From Bacteroidota bacterium (GTDB lineage: Bacteria; Bacteroidota; Bacteroidia; 2-12-FULL-35-15), in assembly GCA_005772895.1 (NCBI GenBank), contig SXIH01000068.1:1-64000 (forward strand): a DNA stretch of 64,000 nucleotides, given 5' to 3'. A program made the position numbers and the translations under genes. This document shows, piece after piece, positions 26,097 through 35,200 of the stretch. The notes beneath the pieces were generated by a model. The model had not been told where the DNA came from, ran no database searches, and worked only from the letters and a program-made list of their open reading frames with translations. Each line of letters begins with the position of its first letter. The first letter of the stretch is position 1.

Positions 26097-27308
26097 ATGA
26101 GCAACAAAATCTACATTACCGGTATTGGAATGATTTCGGCCATTGGAAACAATGTGGCTGAGTCATTGGCATCCTTGGAGAATTTAAAATCCGGTATTGG
26201 TACTTTAGAAAATGTCCGCTCTCGTCACAAAGATTATGTTCCTGTTGGTGAAGTAAAATCAACCAACGAGCAACTAACTGCAATGGCGGGATTAACACCC
26301 GACAAACAAAGCACACGTACTGCCTTACTTGGATTAATTGCTGCTCAGGAAGCAGTAAAATCATCCGGAATAAAAAACATCAAAGAATTTAAAACAGGAA
26401 TAATCTCCGCAACCAGTGTGGGTGGAATGGGAATGACTGAAAATCTTTGGATGGATTATCTCGATACAACAAAAAGCGGTGATTGGTTGAAATACATTGA
26501 AGCGCATGAATGTGGTGACAGCACCGAATTTATTGCGGATAATTTAGGAGTGAAAGATTATTTATCAACAATCTCAACAGCATGCTCCTCCTCTGCTAAC
26601 TCCATTATGTTTGGAGCACGTTTAATCAAACACGGAATTTTAGATCGTGTAATTGTTGGAGGAACAGATTCTATGTCGCGCTTTACCATCAATGGTTTTA
26701 TGACTTTAATGATTTTAGATAAAGAACCATGCAAACCATTTGATGCCAATCGTCAAGGCTTAAATTTAGGTGAAGGTGCAGGTTTCATAGTTATCGAATC
26801 AGAGAAAGCTGCACAAGGAAAAGAAATTTTAGCAGAGCTTTCAGGATATGGAAATTCAAACGATGCTTACCATCAAACTGCTTCTTCTCCAGACGGAGCC
26901 GGAGCTTTCATGGCAATGGAAAAAGCATTTAAGGTCAGCGGACTAAAGCCAAGTGATATTGACTACATCAATGCACATGGAACAGGAACAGCAATTAATG
27001 ACATGTCGGAAGGAACAGCAATCGACAGACTATTTAATAAAAATGTTCCGAGTATAAGTTCAACAAAAGCATATACAGGACACACATTGGGTGCTTGTGC
27101 TGCAATAGAAGCCGTGTTTTCAGTTTTAGCAATTAAGAATAATGAAATTTTTCCGAATTTAAATTATAAAACTCCAATGCCTGAGTTAAGTTTTAAACCA
27201 ACTACAACTTTGGAAAAAGGAAAAAAAATAAATCACGTTTTATCCAACTCTTTTGGCTTTGGAGGAAACACTTCAGCACTCATTTTCTCGAGACACAAAG
27301 CGAGTTAG
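26097..27308 (+). CDS. Beta-ketoacyl-ACP synthase (FabF-like)
   Basis: 403 residues with a complete triad: Cys163 in STACSSSANSI, His294 in NAHGTGTAINDMSE, Lys324 and His329 in STKAYTGHTLGAC. The C-terminal GFGGNTSALIF motif is present. It is the most FabF-like of the cluster's ketosynthases. The following gene is a ketosynthase homologue lacking all catalytic residues, so the pair looks like a KS-alpha/chain-length-factor heterodimer as in aryl-polyene and type II polyketide systems. Confidence 0.92.
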   Translation: MSNKIYITGIGMISAIGNNVAESLASLENLKSGIGTLENVRSRHKDYVPVGEVKSTNEQLTAMAGLTPDKQSTRTALLGLIAAQEAVKSSGIKNIKEFKTGIISATSVGGMGMTENLWMDYLDTTKSGDWLKYIEAHECGDSTEFIADNLGVKDYLSTISTACSSSANSIMFGARLIKHGILDRVIVGGTDSMSRFTINGFMTLMILDKEPCKPFDANRQGLNLGEGAGFIVIESEKAAQGKEILAELSGYGNSNDAYHQTASSPDGAGAFMAMEKAFKVSGLKPSDIDYINAHGTGTAINDMSEGTAIDRLFNKNVPSISSTKAYTGHTLGACAAIEAVFSVLAIKNNEIFPNLNYKTPMPELSFKPTTTLEKGKKINHVLSNSFGFGGNTSALIFSRHKAS

Positions 27309-27445
27309 AGAAATAGAGAATTGGTGAGTTGGAGAATTAAAAAAATTTAAAGAATTAATAAAACATATAATGAGAGTTTTTAGAAAATTAAATATGCAGA
27401 ATCTATCATTCTCTATTTCTCTATTTCAAAAATTCTCCAATTAAA
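27303..27445. repeat. Word-repeat tract with two order-preserving inverted repeats
   Basis: AGAGAAATAGAGAAT (27307-27321) pairs perfectly with ATTCTCTATTTCTCT (27408-27422); TTGGAGAATT (27329-27338) pairs with AATTCTCCAA (27431-27440). The order left1-left2-right1-right2 is crossed, so both stems can coexist only as a pseudoknot. The ketosynthase stop TAG 27306-27308 is inside the first word. No coding sequence is seen in the 137 bases between genes. Confidence 0.75.
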
Positions 27446-28510
27446 ATGGAAGGATATATCAACGGCATAGGAATTATTTCCCCTCAAAAAACATTTGACA
27501 CTCCGGATTTTTTATCTGAAGTAGTGGAACATAATTCCAAAGCTTTATATTCTATCGAGCCATCTTACAAAGAATTTTTAAATCCGAATCTTGCAAGAAG
27601 AATGGCGCGTATCATTAAAATGAGCATTGCTGCTTCTACAATTTGTTTCAGAGATGCCAAAGTAGAAATGCCTGATGCAATTATGACCGGCACAGCACTT
27701 GGATGTTTGGAAGACACAGAGAAATTTTTGTGGGCCATCATTCATGACGATGAACAATTTTTAACTCCTACCTCTTTCATACAATCTACTCACAATACGG
27801 TAAGTGCACAAATTGCTTTGCAGTTAAAGTGCATGAATTATAATTTCACTTATGTACACAAAGGTTTTTCTTTTGAAAGTGCTGTATTAGATGCATTAAT
27901 GACATTGGCTGAAGGAGAAGCTAAAAATATTTTAATTGGCGGTCACGATGAAATGACAGATAAATATTACCGTGTTTGCGACAGAATAGGATATTTTAAG
28001 CAAGAAACAGTTCCAACTATGGAACTCATCAACAGAAAAACAAACGGAAGTATTGGCGGAGAAGGGGCAGCATTTTTTGTTTTAAGTAAAGATAAATCAG
28101 AAACATCTTATGCAAAATTAAGAGGCATCAAAACTATTTACAAACCTGAAAACAATCAGGAGATTGAAAATAAAATAAACGAATTGCTTGCTTCCAATGG
28201 TTTGACAGCAAAAGATATTGATGTGGTTGTTTACGGAAACAATGGTGATGCCCGTTTCGATAAAACCTACACTCATTTACAAGATAATTTATTAAAAGAC
28301 AGTACATCAACCTATTTCAAACATCTTTGTGGTGAATATCAAACCGCAGGAAGTTTTGGAATGTGGGTAGCTGCAAAAATTATTAAGACACAAACAATTC
28401 CGAGTGCAATTTTAATAGGTGATAATAAATCAAAATCCATTAAGAATGTACTTATCTACAATACATTTCTGGACGTTGATCATTCTGTGTATTTACTTTC
28501 ACAATGCTAA
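27446..28510 (+). CDS. Ketosynthase-like chain-length factor, catalytically dead
   Basis: 354 residues, ketosynthase fold (GYINGIGIISPQ start, GGEGAAFFVLS near 205-215). All three catalytic positions are replaced. The nucleophile motif reads KGFSFESAVLDAL with Phe141 where Cys is expected. The HGT motif is GNNGD. The final GH motif is CGEYQTAGSFG. This matches the KS-beta/chain-length-factor role of partnering an active ketosynthase, here the product of 26097-27308. It overlaps the next gene by seven bases. Confidence 0.83.
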   Translation: MEGYINGIGIISPQKTFDTPDFLSEVVEHNSKALYSIEPSYKEFLNPNLARRMARIIKMSIAASTICFRDAKVEMPDAIMTGTALGCLEDTEKFLWAIIHDDEQFLTPTSFIQSTHNTVSAQIALQLKCMNYNFTYVHKGFSFESAVLDALMTLAEGEAKNILIGGHDEMTDKYYRVCDRIGYFKQETVPTMELINRKTNGSIGGEGAAFFVLSKDKSETSYAKLRGIKTIYKPENNQEIENKINELLASNGLTAKDIDVVVYGNNGDARFDKTYTHLQDNLLKDSTSTYFKHLCGEYQTAGSFGMWVAAKIIKTQTIPSAILIGDNKSKSIKNVLIYNTFLDVDHSVYLLSQC

Positions 28511-29274
28511 ATTTTAAAATAGCGAGTATTTGTTTTGTTATCGAAAGCATAACAATTGGCTTGCTGTATTACTTTTTAGGTATTAGTCTTTGGTGGTTCC
28601 TTGTTCCAATTCTTAGTTATAAATTTTTTGTCATTTGGGGTTCTGCAAATATTCAATCGAATTTTTACACAAAAACGTATTGCAAAGCAGATACGGATGA
28701 AAAAGTAATCGCCTTATCATTTGATGATGGTCCAAATAAAGAGCACACTCCAAAAGTTCTTTCCATTTTAGAAGAAAACCATGCTACTGCCACCTTTTTT
28801 GTAATCGGGAAAAATATTCAGGGAAATGAAAGTATTATCAAAAAAATAGATGCTGCCGGACATACTATCGGAAATCACACTTTTTCGCATTCTTTCTTTA
28901 TAGATTTTAAAAGCAAAGCTGGTTTTATGTATGAATTGGATGCAACATCAGATATTGTTTACAATATTATTAAAAAGCGAATGAAATTTTTTCGTCCTCC
29001 TTATGGTGTTACTACTCCACATTTAGCCGGAGCATCAAAGGCTCTGAATTATGATATTATTGGTTGGAATATCCGTTCACTAGATACTACAAATGATAAG
29101 GAAGAAAAAATAGCAAACAGGGTAATTTCACAAATAAAACCGGGAGCAATTATACTGTTTCATGATACATCAGAAAAAACAGCACAGGTATTGAAACAAA
29201 CGCTTAATTTTGCAAAAGAAAATGGCTTCAAAATTGCTAGTGTGGAAGAGCTTTTAAAACTCAAAGCGTATTAA
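28504..29274 (+). CDS. Polysaccharide deacetylase (NodB/CE4 family)
   Basis: 256 residues. Two N-terminal membrane segments (about residues 5-50) anchor a NodB domain. Motif 1 SFDDGP is at 72-77, motif 2 HTFSHS has metal-ligand His125 and His129, motif 3 RPPYG is near 180 and motif 5 reads ILFHD near the C-terminus. Asp75 supplies the third metal ligand. Such genes recur in flexirubin clusters, where a deacetylase or esterase acting on a pigment intermediate is plausible; the substrate is unknown. Confidence 0.88.
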   Translation: MLNFKIASICFVIESITIGLLYYFLGISLWWFLVPILSYKFFVIWGSANIQSNFYTKTYCKADTDEKVIALSFDDGPNKEHTPKVLSILEENHATATFFVIGKNIQGNESIIKKIDAAGHTIGNHTFSHSFFIDFKSKAGFMYELDATSDIVYNIIKKRMKFFRPPYGVTTPHLAGASKALNYDIIGWNIRSLDTTNDKEEKIANRVISQIKPGAIILFHDTSEKTAQVLKQTLNFAKENGFKIASVEELLKLKAY

Positions 29275-29320
29275 AGTAACTAGGTGATTAAGTAATTAGG
29301 TGATTAGGTAATAAGGTAAA
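29272..29320. repeat. TAATTAGGTGATTAGG word repeat
   Basis: From the deacetylase stop codon the gap reads TTAAAGTAACTAGGTGATTA then AGTAATTAGGTGATTAGG words up to ATG 29321. It is a short imperfect tandem, no hairpin, no ORF. Confidence 0.65.
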
Positions 29321-29956
29321 ATGAAAAAAATATTTGCAATCGTACTGTTTTTTATAAGTGCTTTTTCCTTTGCACAAGCCCCTTCAGGTTACAAACCTGT
29401 TAAAGATACATCTGCTTTCAAACAAAAAATGGAAGCACAATCAAAACTGATTACCTCATTGGAAAGTGATTTCACTCAAGAAAAGTATTTGAGTGTGATG
29501 TCTGAAAAAATTATCAGCAAAGGACATTTTCATTTCAAAAAAGTGAACATGTTGCGTTGGGAATACAATGAGCCTTACAAGTATCTTATCGCTATTAATA
29601 AAGATAAAATGTTTATCAAGGACAATGGGAAAGTGAGTAAATATGATATCAATTCAAATAAAATGTTCAAGAGCATCAACGAAATGATGGTGAACACCGT
29701 TCAGGGAAATCTATTGAACAGCAAAGATTACAAAGCAAAATTTTTCGAAAATGATAAATTTTATTTATTGGAATTAACGCCTTTACAAAAAGGAGCGAAA
29801 GATTTTTTAAAAGTGATTCAGCTCTATATCAACAAAGTTGATTATGCAGTTGATAAAGTAAAAATGATTGAACCAAGCGATGATTATACCAGCATCGACT
29901 TCACCAATCGCAAAACCAACCAGCCGATAGCGGATGAAAAATTTATTATTAAGTAG
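29321..29956 (+). CDS. LolA-like outer-membrane lipoprotein carrier
   Basis: 211 residues with signal peptide MKKIFAIVLFFISAFSFAQ. The mature part follows the LolA pattern: ITSLESDFTQEKYLSVMSEKIISKGHFHFKKVNMLRWEYNEPYKYLIAIN. LolA-like periplasmic carriers are standard in aryl-polyene clusters, where they are thought to carry the lipid-linked pigment to the outer membrane. It overlaps the following lipoprotein gene by 23 bases. Confidence 0.85.
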   Translation: MKKIFAIVLFFISAFSFAQAPSGYKPVKDTSAFKQKMEAQSKLITSLESDFTQEKYLSVMSEKIISKGHFHFKKVNMLRWEYNEPYKYLIAINKDKMFIKDNGKVSKYDINSNKMFKSINEMMVNTVQGNLLNSKDYKAKFFENDKFYLLELTPLQKGAKDFLKVIQLYINKVDYAVDKVKMIEPSDDYTSIDFTNRKTNQPIADEKFIIK

Positions 29957-30572
29957 TTTCATCGCAATCCTTTTCAGTGCTTGCCACTTCGGCCATTACG
30001 GCCGGTTAAAAGAAATAAACGAGTGTTATTACTTAGCCACAAATCTCAAACCTTTGTTTGGGGATAATTTCAATTCTTTCTTATTCAAAACAAACATTAC
30101 TGTTTACGGTAAAGATTACAGTGGTTTGCTAGTCACCAAACAAATGTCGCCAAAAGATTACAGAGTTATTTTTACTACTGAATTAGGAATGAAGTTATTT
30201 GATTTTGAATTTAAAGACACTGCTTTTACACTTCATTATTGTGTTCCCCAATTTAACAAACCCAAACTCCTGAAAGTTATCCAGAAAGACATTGAAACTC
30301 TTTTGATGAACGATTTAGATAAAAAAACATTCTTAAAATTTAACGATTCCAAAATGTTTTATTCAATACATAAGACGAAAATCGGGAAGCTTGAATACTA
30401 CTATTTTACAGAAAACACTACTGAACACCTTGTAAAAATTGAACATGCTAAGAAAAGAAGAAAAAAGACTACATTTACACTCTCAAATTATCAAAACGAT
30501 TTTCCCGGAAATATCCTGATTCAACATCACGATATAAAACTGAAGATTGAATTGAATTTGCTCAAGAAATAA
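29934..30572 (+). CDS. Lipoprotein of the pigment export module
   Basis: 212 residues. The N-terminus MKNLLLSSFIAILFSACHFG carries a lipobox (LFSAC, Cys17), so it is a membrane-anchored lipoprotein. The mature part is beta-rich with basic patches near the C-terminus (KKRRKKTTFTLSNY). By position next to LolA-like and MMPL genes it may correspond to the DUF3261-type lipoproteins of aryl-polyene clusters, but I cannot confirm that from sequence. It starts 23 bases inside the LolA-like gene. Confidence 0.75.
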   Translation: MKNLLLSSFIAILFSACHFGHYGRLKEINECYYLATNLKPLFGDNFNSFLFKTNITVYGKDYSGLLVTKQMSPKDYRVIFTTELGMKLFDFEFKDTAFTLHYCVPQFNKPKLLKVIQKDIETLLMNDLDKKTFLKFNDSKMFYSIHKTKIGKLEYYYFTENTTEHLVKIEHAKKRRKKTTFTLSNYQNDFPGNILIQHHDIKLKIELNLLKK

Positions 30573-30581
30573 ACAATAAAA

Positions 30582-30947
30582 ATGCTACTAAACGACTTCT
30601 TTAAAATAACTGACGTACAAAACGGTGAGAAATATACGGTGAGTATTGAAATGAACCCCAAACACGACATTTACAATGGTCATTTCCCCGGCAATCCAAT
30701 TACTCCCGGTGTTTGTTTAACTCAAATGGTAAAGGAAACCGTTGAACACATCACAAAGAAAAAGCTTCAAATGGTGAAAGGCGATAATTTGAAATTCACA
30801 GCTATTCTAAACCCAGAAGTAAATGGAAATGTGACTATGAGCTTAAGCATTAAAGTCAAAGATGACGGGCTTTTCCAGGCCGACAGCGTTATTTCTGCCG
30901 ACACTACAAATTTCTTCACTTTCAAAGGTCATTTCAAGGAAATTTAG
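30582..30947 (+). CDS. FabZ-like 3-hydroxyacyl-ACP dehydratase
   Basis: 121 residues, hotdog fold. The FabZ signature HDIYNGHFPGNPITPGVCLTQ is present, with the catalytic His in GHFPG. It is shorter than housekeeping FabZ (about 145). It lies nine bases after the lipoprotein gene. With the enzyme at 20904 it gives the cluster two dehydratases, consistent with separate polyene and alkyl branches. It is the last gene before a terminator-like hairpin. Confidence 0.87.
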   Translation: MLLNDFFKITDVQNGEKYTVSIEMNPKHDIYNGHFPGNPITPGVCLTQMVKETVEHITKKKLQMVKGDNLKFTAILNPEVNGNVTMSLSIKVKDDGLFQADSVISADTTNFFTFKGHFKEI

Positions 30948-30983
30948 ACCCTATTTTCCTATTCATAAAACCAATAAAAATGC

Positions 30984-30991
30984 TATTTTTG
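30984..30991 (+). promoter_or_regulatory. -7 element upstream of a hairpin and the GT2 gene
   Basis: TATTTTTG fits TAnnTTTG. No clear TTG lies at the right distance upstream. Predicted initiation near 30998 would place the hairpin at 31005-31028 in the first few bases of the transcript. Confidence 0.4.
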
Positions 30992-31004
30992 TAGCTCTTA
31001 AAAA

Positions 31005-31028
31005 TGCCTCTTCTGGGGCAATTTTTTT
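31005..31028 (+). terminator. Intrinsic terminator or attenuator
   Basis: TGCCTC (31005-31010), loop TTCT, GGGGCA (31015-31020), then ATTTTTTTG. It can end the upstream operon. Because a -7 box lies just before it, it could also attenuate transcription into the GT2-MMPL genes. Confidence 0.68.
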
Positions 31029-31049
31029 GTTTAATATGTTATAGGAATT

Positions 31050-32294
31050 ATGTCGGTTATTGTTGATTACGAGTTATATAGGAAAAAGATAGATACACTT
31101 AATTGTTGTGTAATCATTCCTACTTATAACAATCAACAAACCATAGTTCAGGTCATTAACGATGTCCTAAAATTCACCAACAATATTATTGTTGTAAATG
31201 ATGGTGCAACCGATTCAACTCCTGAATTAATAAAAGCATTCACAACTATCCATATCATTTCCTATTCACCAAACAGAGGAAAAGGAATTGCTTTGCGGAC
31301 CGGAATAAAAGCTGCACAGGAAAAAGGTTATCGTTACGCTATTACAATTGACAGTGACGGACAACATTTTGCAGACGATATCCCTGTATTTATTGATAAG
31401 ATTGAACAGGAACCGGATTCGCTATTAATTGGTGCTCGTAATTTGAATCAAGAGAACATGCCGAAAAAAAATACTTTCGGAAATAAGTTTTCGAATTTTT
31501 GGTTCATGCTTTTTACAGGAATTAATTTGCCTGATACACAATCGGGATACCGCCTCTATCCTATTCAGAAAATGAAAGGTTCCCATTATTTTACTTCCAA
31601 ATATGAATTTGAAATTGAAGTAAGCGTAAAAGCTGCCTGGCGTGGCATTGCTGTTTTGCCTGTTCCTATAAAAGTGTTTTATGCTGAAGGCGATAAAAGA
31701 ATTAGTCACTTTCGTCCGGGTAAAGATTTTACAAGAATAAGTTTATTGAATATTTATTTGTTTGTACCTGCAATGCTTTGGTATAAACCTATCCGTATTG
31801 TAAAACATTTAAGCATTTCAAATATCAAGGCAGTTATTAAAAAGTATTTTATTGATACCAATGAATCAGCAATGCGAAAATCATTGGGAGTAGCTTTCGG
31901 AGTGTTTATGGGAATTATTCCGATTTGGGGATTTCAGTTTGTAAGTGCATTGGTGTTGGCACATTTTATGAAATTGAATAAGGCAATTGTTGGATTGGCT
32001 GCACAAATAAGTGTTCCTCCAATGATTCCAATTTTATTGTATGGTAGTTTACGAACCGGACAATGGTTATTAGGCCGGGACATGAGCGAAACCATTGAAA
32101 CAGACCAACTGACATTGGAGACAACCAAATTGCTTTTAAAAGAATATTTGTTCAGTGGAAAAGTATTACAGCATTTATATGAATATTTATTAGGAAGTAT
32201 GGTTTTTGCTGTAATAATGGCAATTGTGTTTGGATTGATAACTTATATCCTACTTAAACTCTTTGGTAAAAAAGTTGTTCCAGCAGCAAATTAA
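31050..32294 (+). CDS. Glycosyltransferase family 2 with C-terminal DUF2062
   Basis: 414 residues. Residues 15-240 form a GT-A domain (CVIIPTYNNQQTI, VVNDGATDST, D101-S-D103 in ITIDSDGQH). About 265-410 is a DUF2062-like membrane domain with glycines and prolines (GVFMGIIPIWGFQ). This fusion is common in Bacteroidota pigment and polysaccharide loci and in aryl-polyene clusters. It probably uses a sugar- or polyprenyl-linked donor at the inner membrane. Only two bases separate it from the MMPL fusion gene. Confidence 0.87.
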   Translation: MSVIVDYELYRKKIDTLNCCVIIPTYNNQQTIVQVINDVLKFTNNIIVVNDGATDSTPELIKAFTTIHIISYSPNRGKGIALRTGIKAAQEKGYRYAITIDSDGQHFADDIPVFIDKIEQEPDSLLIGARNLNQENMPKKNTFGNKFSNFWFMLFTGINLPDTQSGYRLYPIQKMKGSHYFTSKYEFEIEVSVKAAWRGIAVLPVPIKVFYAEGDKRISHFRPGKDFTRISLLNIYLFVPAMLWYKPIRIVKHLSISNIKAVIKKYFIDTNESAMRKSLGVAFGVFMGIIPIWGFQFVSALVLAHFMKLNKAIVGLAAQISVPPMIPILLYGSLRTGQWLLGRDMSETIETDQLTLETTKLLLKEYLFSGKVLQHLYEYLLGSMVFAVIMAIVFGLITYILLKLFGKKVVPAAN

Positions 32295-32296
32295 AA

Positions 32297-35200
32297 ATGG
32301 GAATTATTTTTACATCTATCTATCGCTTACTTAAAAAAAGAAGAATACTTTTCTTCCTTTTGTTTTTAGGTGCCTTAGGATTTGTAGGCTTCTTTGCATC
32401 ACAAATAAAATTGGAGGAAGACATCACCAAAATGATGCCGACTGATACTAAGATTGAACGCTTAAACACCATTTTCAAAAATTCAAAATTCCTAGATAGA
32501 TTAGTTGTAACTGTCTCCATGACTGATTCAACTAAAGAAGCTAATCCTGATAAATTGATTGAATTTACAGATAGCTTAATCACTTCTCTTCAAAAAATTG
32601 ATTCTTCGCTTGTAAAAGAAATCACCTACAAAGTGAATGATGATGTAATGTATGATGTTTATAATACGTTTTTGGAAAACCTTCCTATTTTTTTAGAAGA
32701 AAAAGATTATGAGACTTTAGATCATTTAATCACTTCTGAAAGATTAGATACAACATTAGAAAAAAATTATAAAACTCTGTTATCACCGGCAAGTATGATT
32801 CTAAAAAAGAACATTCTCCGTGACCCAATCGGTATTACACCTTATGCTTTAAAGCGAATGCAGAGTTTACAGTTTGATGACAACTTTGAATTAGAGAACG
32901 GCTATATTTTCACAAAAGACAAAAAGCATTTATTATTTTTTATCACCCCTACTCCAGCTTCTTCCGAAACAGCAAAAAATGCGGAGCTACTTGAAAAAGT
33001 AACAAACAGTATTACAACAACGGCTTCACAAAACAAAGAAGTAACTGCCGAATACTTTGGTGGAATTGCCGTAGCTGTTGGCAATGCAAAACAAATCAAA
33101 AGCGATGTTATTTTAACACTTTCGATAACTGTTATCGGGTTGTTTTTGTTCATTAGTTTATTTTTCAGACGCATTGAAGTATTCTTCGTGATTTTTATTC
33201 CGGTAATTTTTGGTGGTGCATTTTCTTTGGCGATGTTGTATTTATTCAAGGGAGAAATATCTGCCATTGCTTTAGGTGCGGGTTCTATCATTTTGGGAAT
33301 AGCAATGGATTACACCATTCACTTTTATACGCACTTTAAACATTTAAATAATGCAGAGGCAACAGTTAAAGATCTTTCATTTCCTTTAACATTAGGAAGT
33401 ACCACAACCATTGGAGCACTTTTAAGTTTATACTTTGTTAAATCTGAAGCATTACAAGATTTTGGGATGTTTGCGGCATTCAGTCTGATGGGTGCAGCTT
33501 TGTTTACACTTGTGCTATTTCCTCATTTAATGCGAAAGAAAAAGAATGTTGTTGCAGATGAAAATAGAAAGCTCAACATCATTGAAAGAATTGCTGCTTA
33601 TAAATTTGAAAAGAATAAGTACTTAATCTGGTTCATAATTCTTGTTTCTGCAGTTTCTATCTATACTTCTCAGCTAGTAAGTTTCGAAGGCGATATGATG
33701 GCGTTTAACTACATGGAACCTGAGCTGGCAAAAGCGGAGCAAAACTTAAATTCCATCAGCAATGTTTCCTTACGGAGCGTTTATCTTGTTTCCAGCGGAA
33801 AAAATTTAGACGAAGCATTAACAAACAGTGAAAAGAACATTCCTCTTTTGAATCAATTAGAAAATGAGAATGCCCTAAAAAAGTATTCTACTATTTCTAC
33901 TATTCTACTTTCTAAACAAGAACAAGAAAAACGAATTGAGCGCTGGAAAGAATATTGGACAATTGAAAAGAAAGATAAATTAAAAGCAGACCTAATTAGC
34001 AAAAGTGCTCAGTATAAATTCAAGGAAGATGCATTTGTTGGATTCTACAAAATGTTGGACAAAGACTTTGCAACTATCGATGCTAGTGCATTCAACGGAT
34101 TAAAATCTAGCATGCTGGATAATTACATTACTGAGAAGTCAGACGAAACAACAGTTGTAACAGTTATTAAAACTACAGCAGAAAACGAAGACAAAGTAGT
34201 AAACTCATTTAAAGAAGATGAACACTTAGTTGTTTTTGATAAAAAATTTCTGACAAACCGTTTTATCGAAATCATTAAGAACAACTTTAATTTAATTCTT
34301 ACTATTTCATCATTACTTGTATTTTTTATGCTTCTGTTCTCCTATGGAAGATTTGAGTTGGCAATAATTACATTTCTTCCAATGGTGCTGAGCTGGCTTT
34401 GTATTCTAGGAATCATGGGAGTTTTTGGAATAAAATTTAATATCATCAACATCATTATCTCCACATTTATTTTTGGTTTAGGTGACGATTATGCCATTTT
34501 CATAACGGATGCTTTATTAAGTGAATATAAAACCGGACAAAAAAATTTAACCTCCTACAAAACGGGAATTTTTATTTCTGCTATTACAACAATGATTGGA
34601 ATTGGTGTTTTAATTTTCGCTTCTCATCCGGCTTTAAAATCAATCGGGTTAATAACCATTATCGGAATGTTTTCAGTATTGATTATCTCCAATACCATAC
34701 AACCTGCATTATTTAAATTCTTGATAACAAACCGGACAGATAAAAAACGTGTTCCGTTTACATTGCTAAGCTTATTGCAATCAGTATTTGCATTTGCTTG
34801 GTTTACATTCGGTTGTTTTACTTTGATTCCATTAGGATTCATAATTGTAAAACTATTGCCTGTTCCGAAAAAAACACGTTTAAAAATATTTCACAATTTA
34901 CGATATGCTTATACTAAGTCGATGATTTATGTAAATGTGCATGTCCGTAAACGCATCATCAACGATTTAAATGAAAACCTAGATAAGCCTGCAATAGTTA
35001 TTTCTAATCACCATTCCGTAATTGATTCCTTGTTGATGCAATCGCTCAATCCAAAATTAATATTAATGGTGAACGATTGGGTTTGGGATTCACCAACCAT
35101 GGGTCCGATTGTACGCCTGGGTGGTTTTATTCCTAAAGCTGCCGGTTATGAGGAAAACTTAGATAAAATAAGAGCACTTATTGCAGATGGTTATTCCTTA

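Noticed and set aside
15165-29320. Word-repeat gaps read as possible CRISPR arrays
   Set aside because: Words are 7-12 bases and change from gap to gap, no regular spacers, no cas genes nearby.
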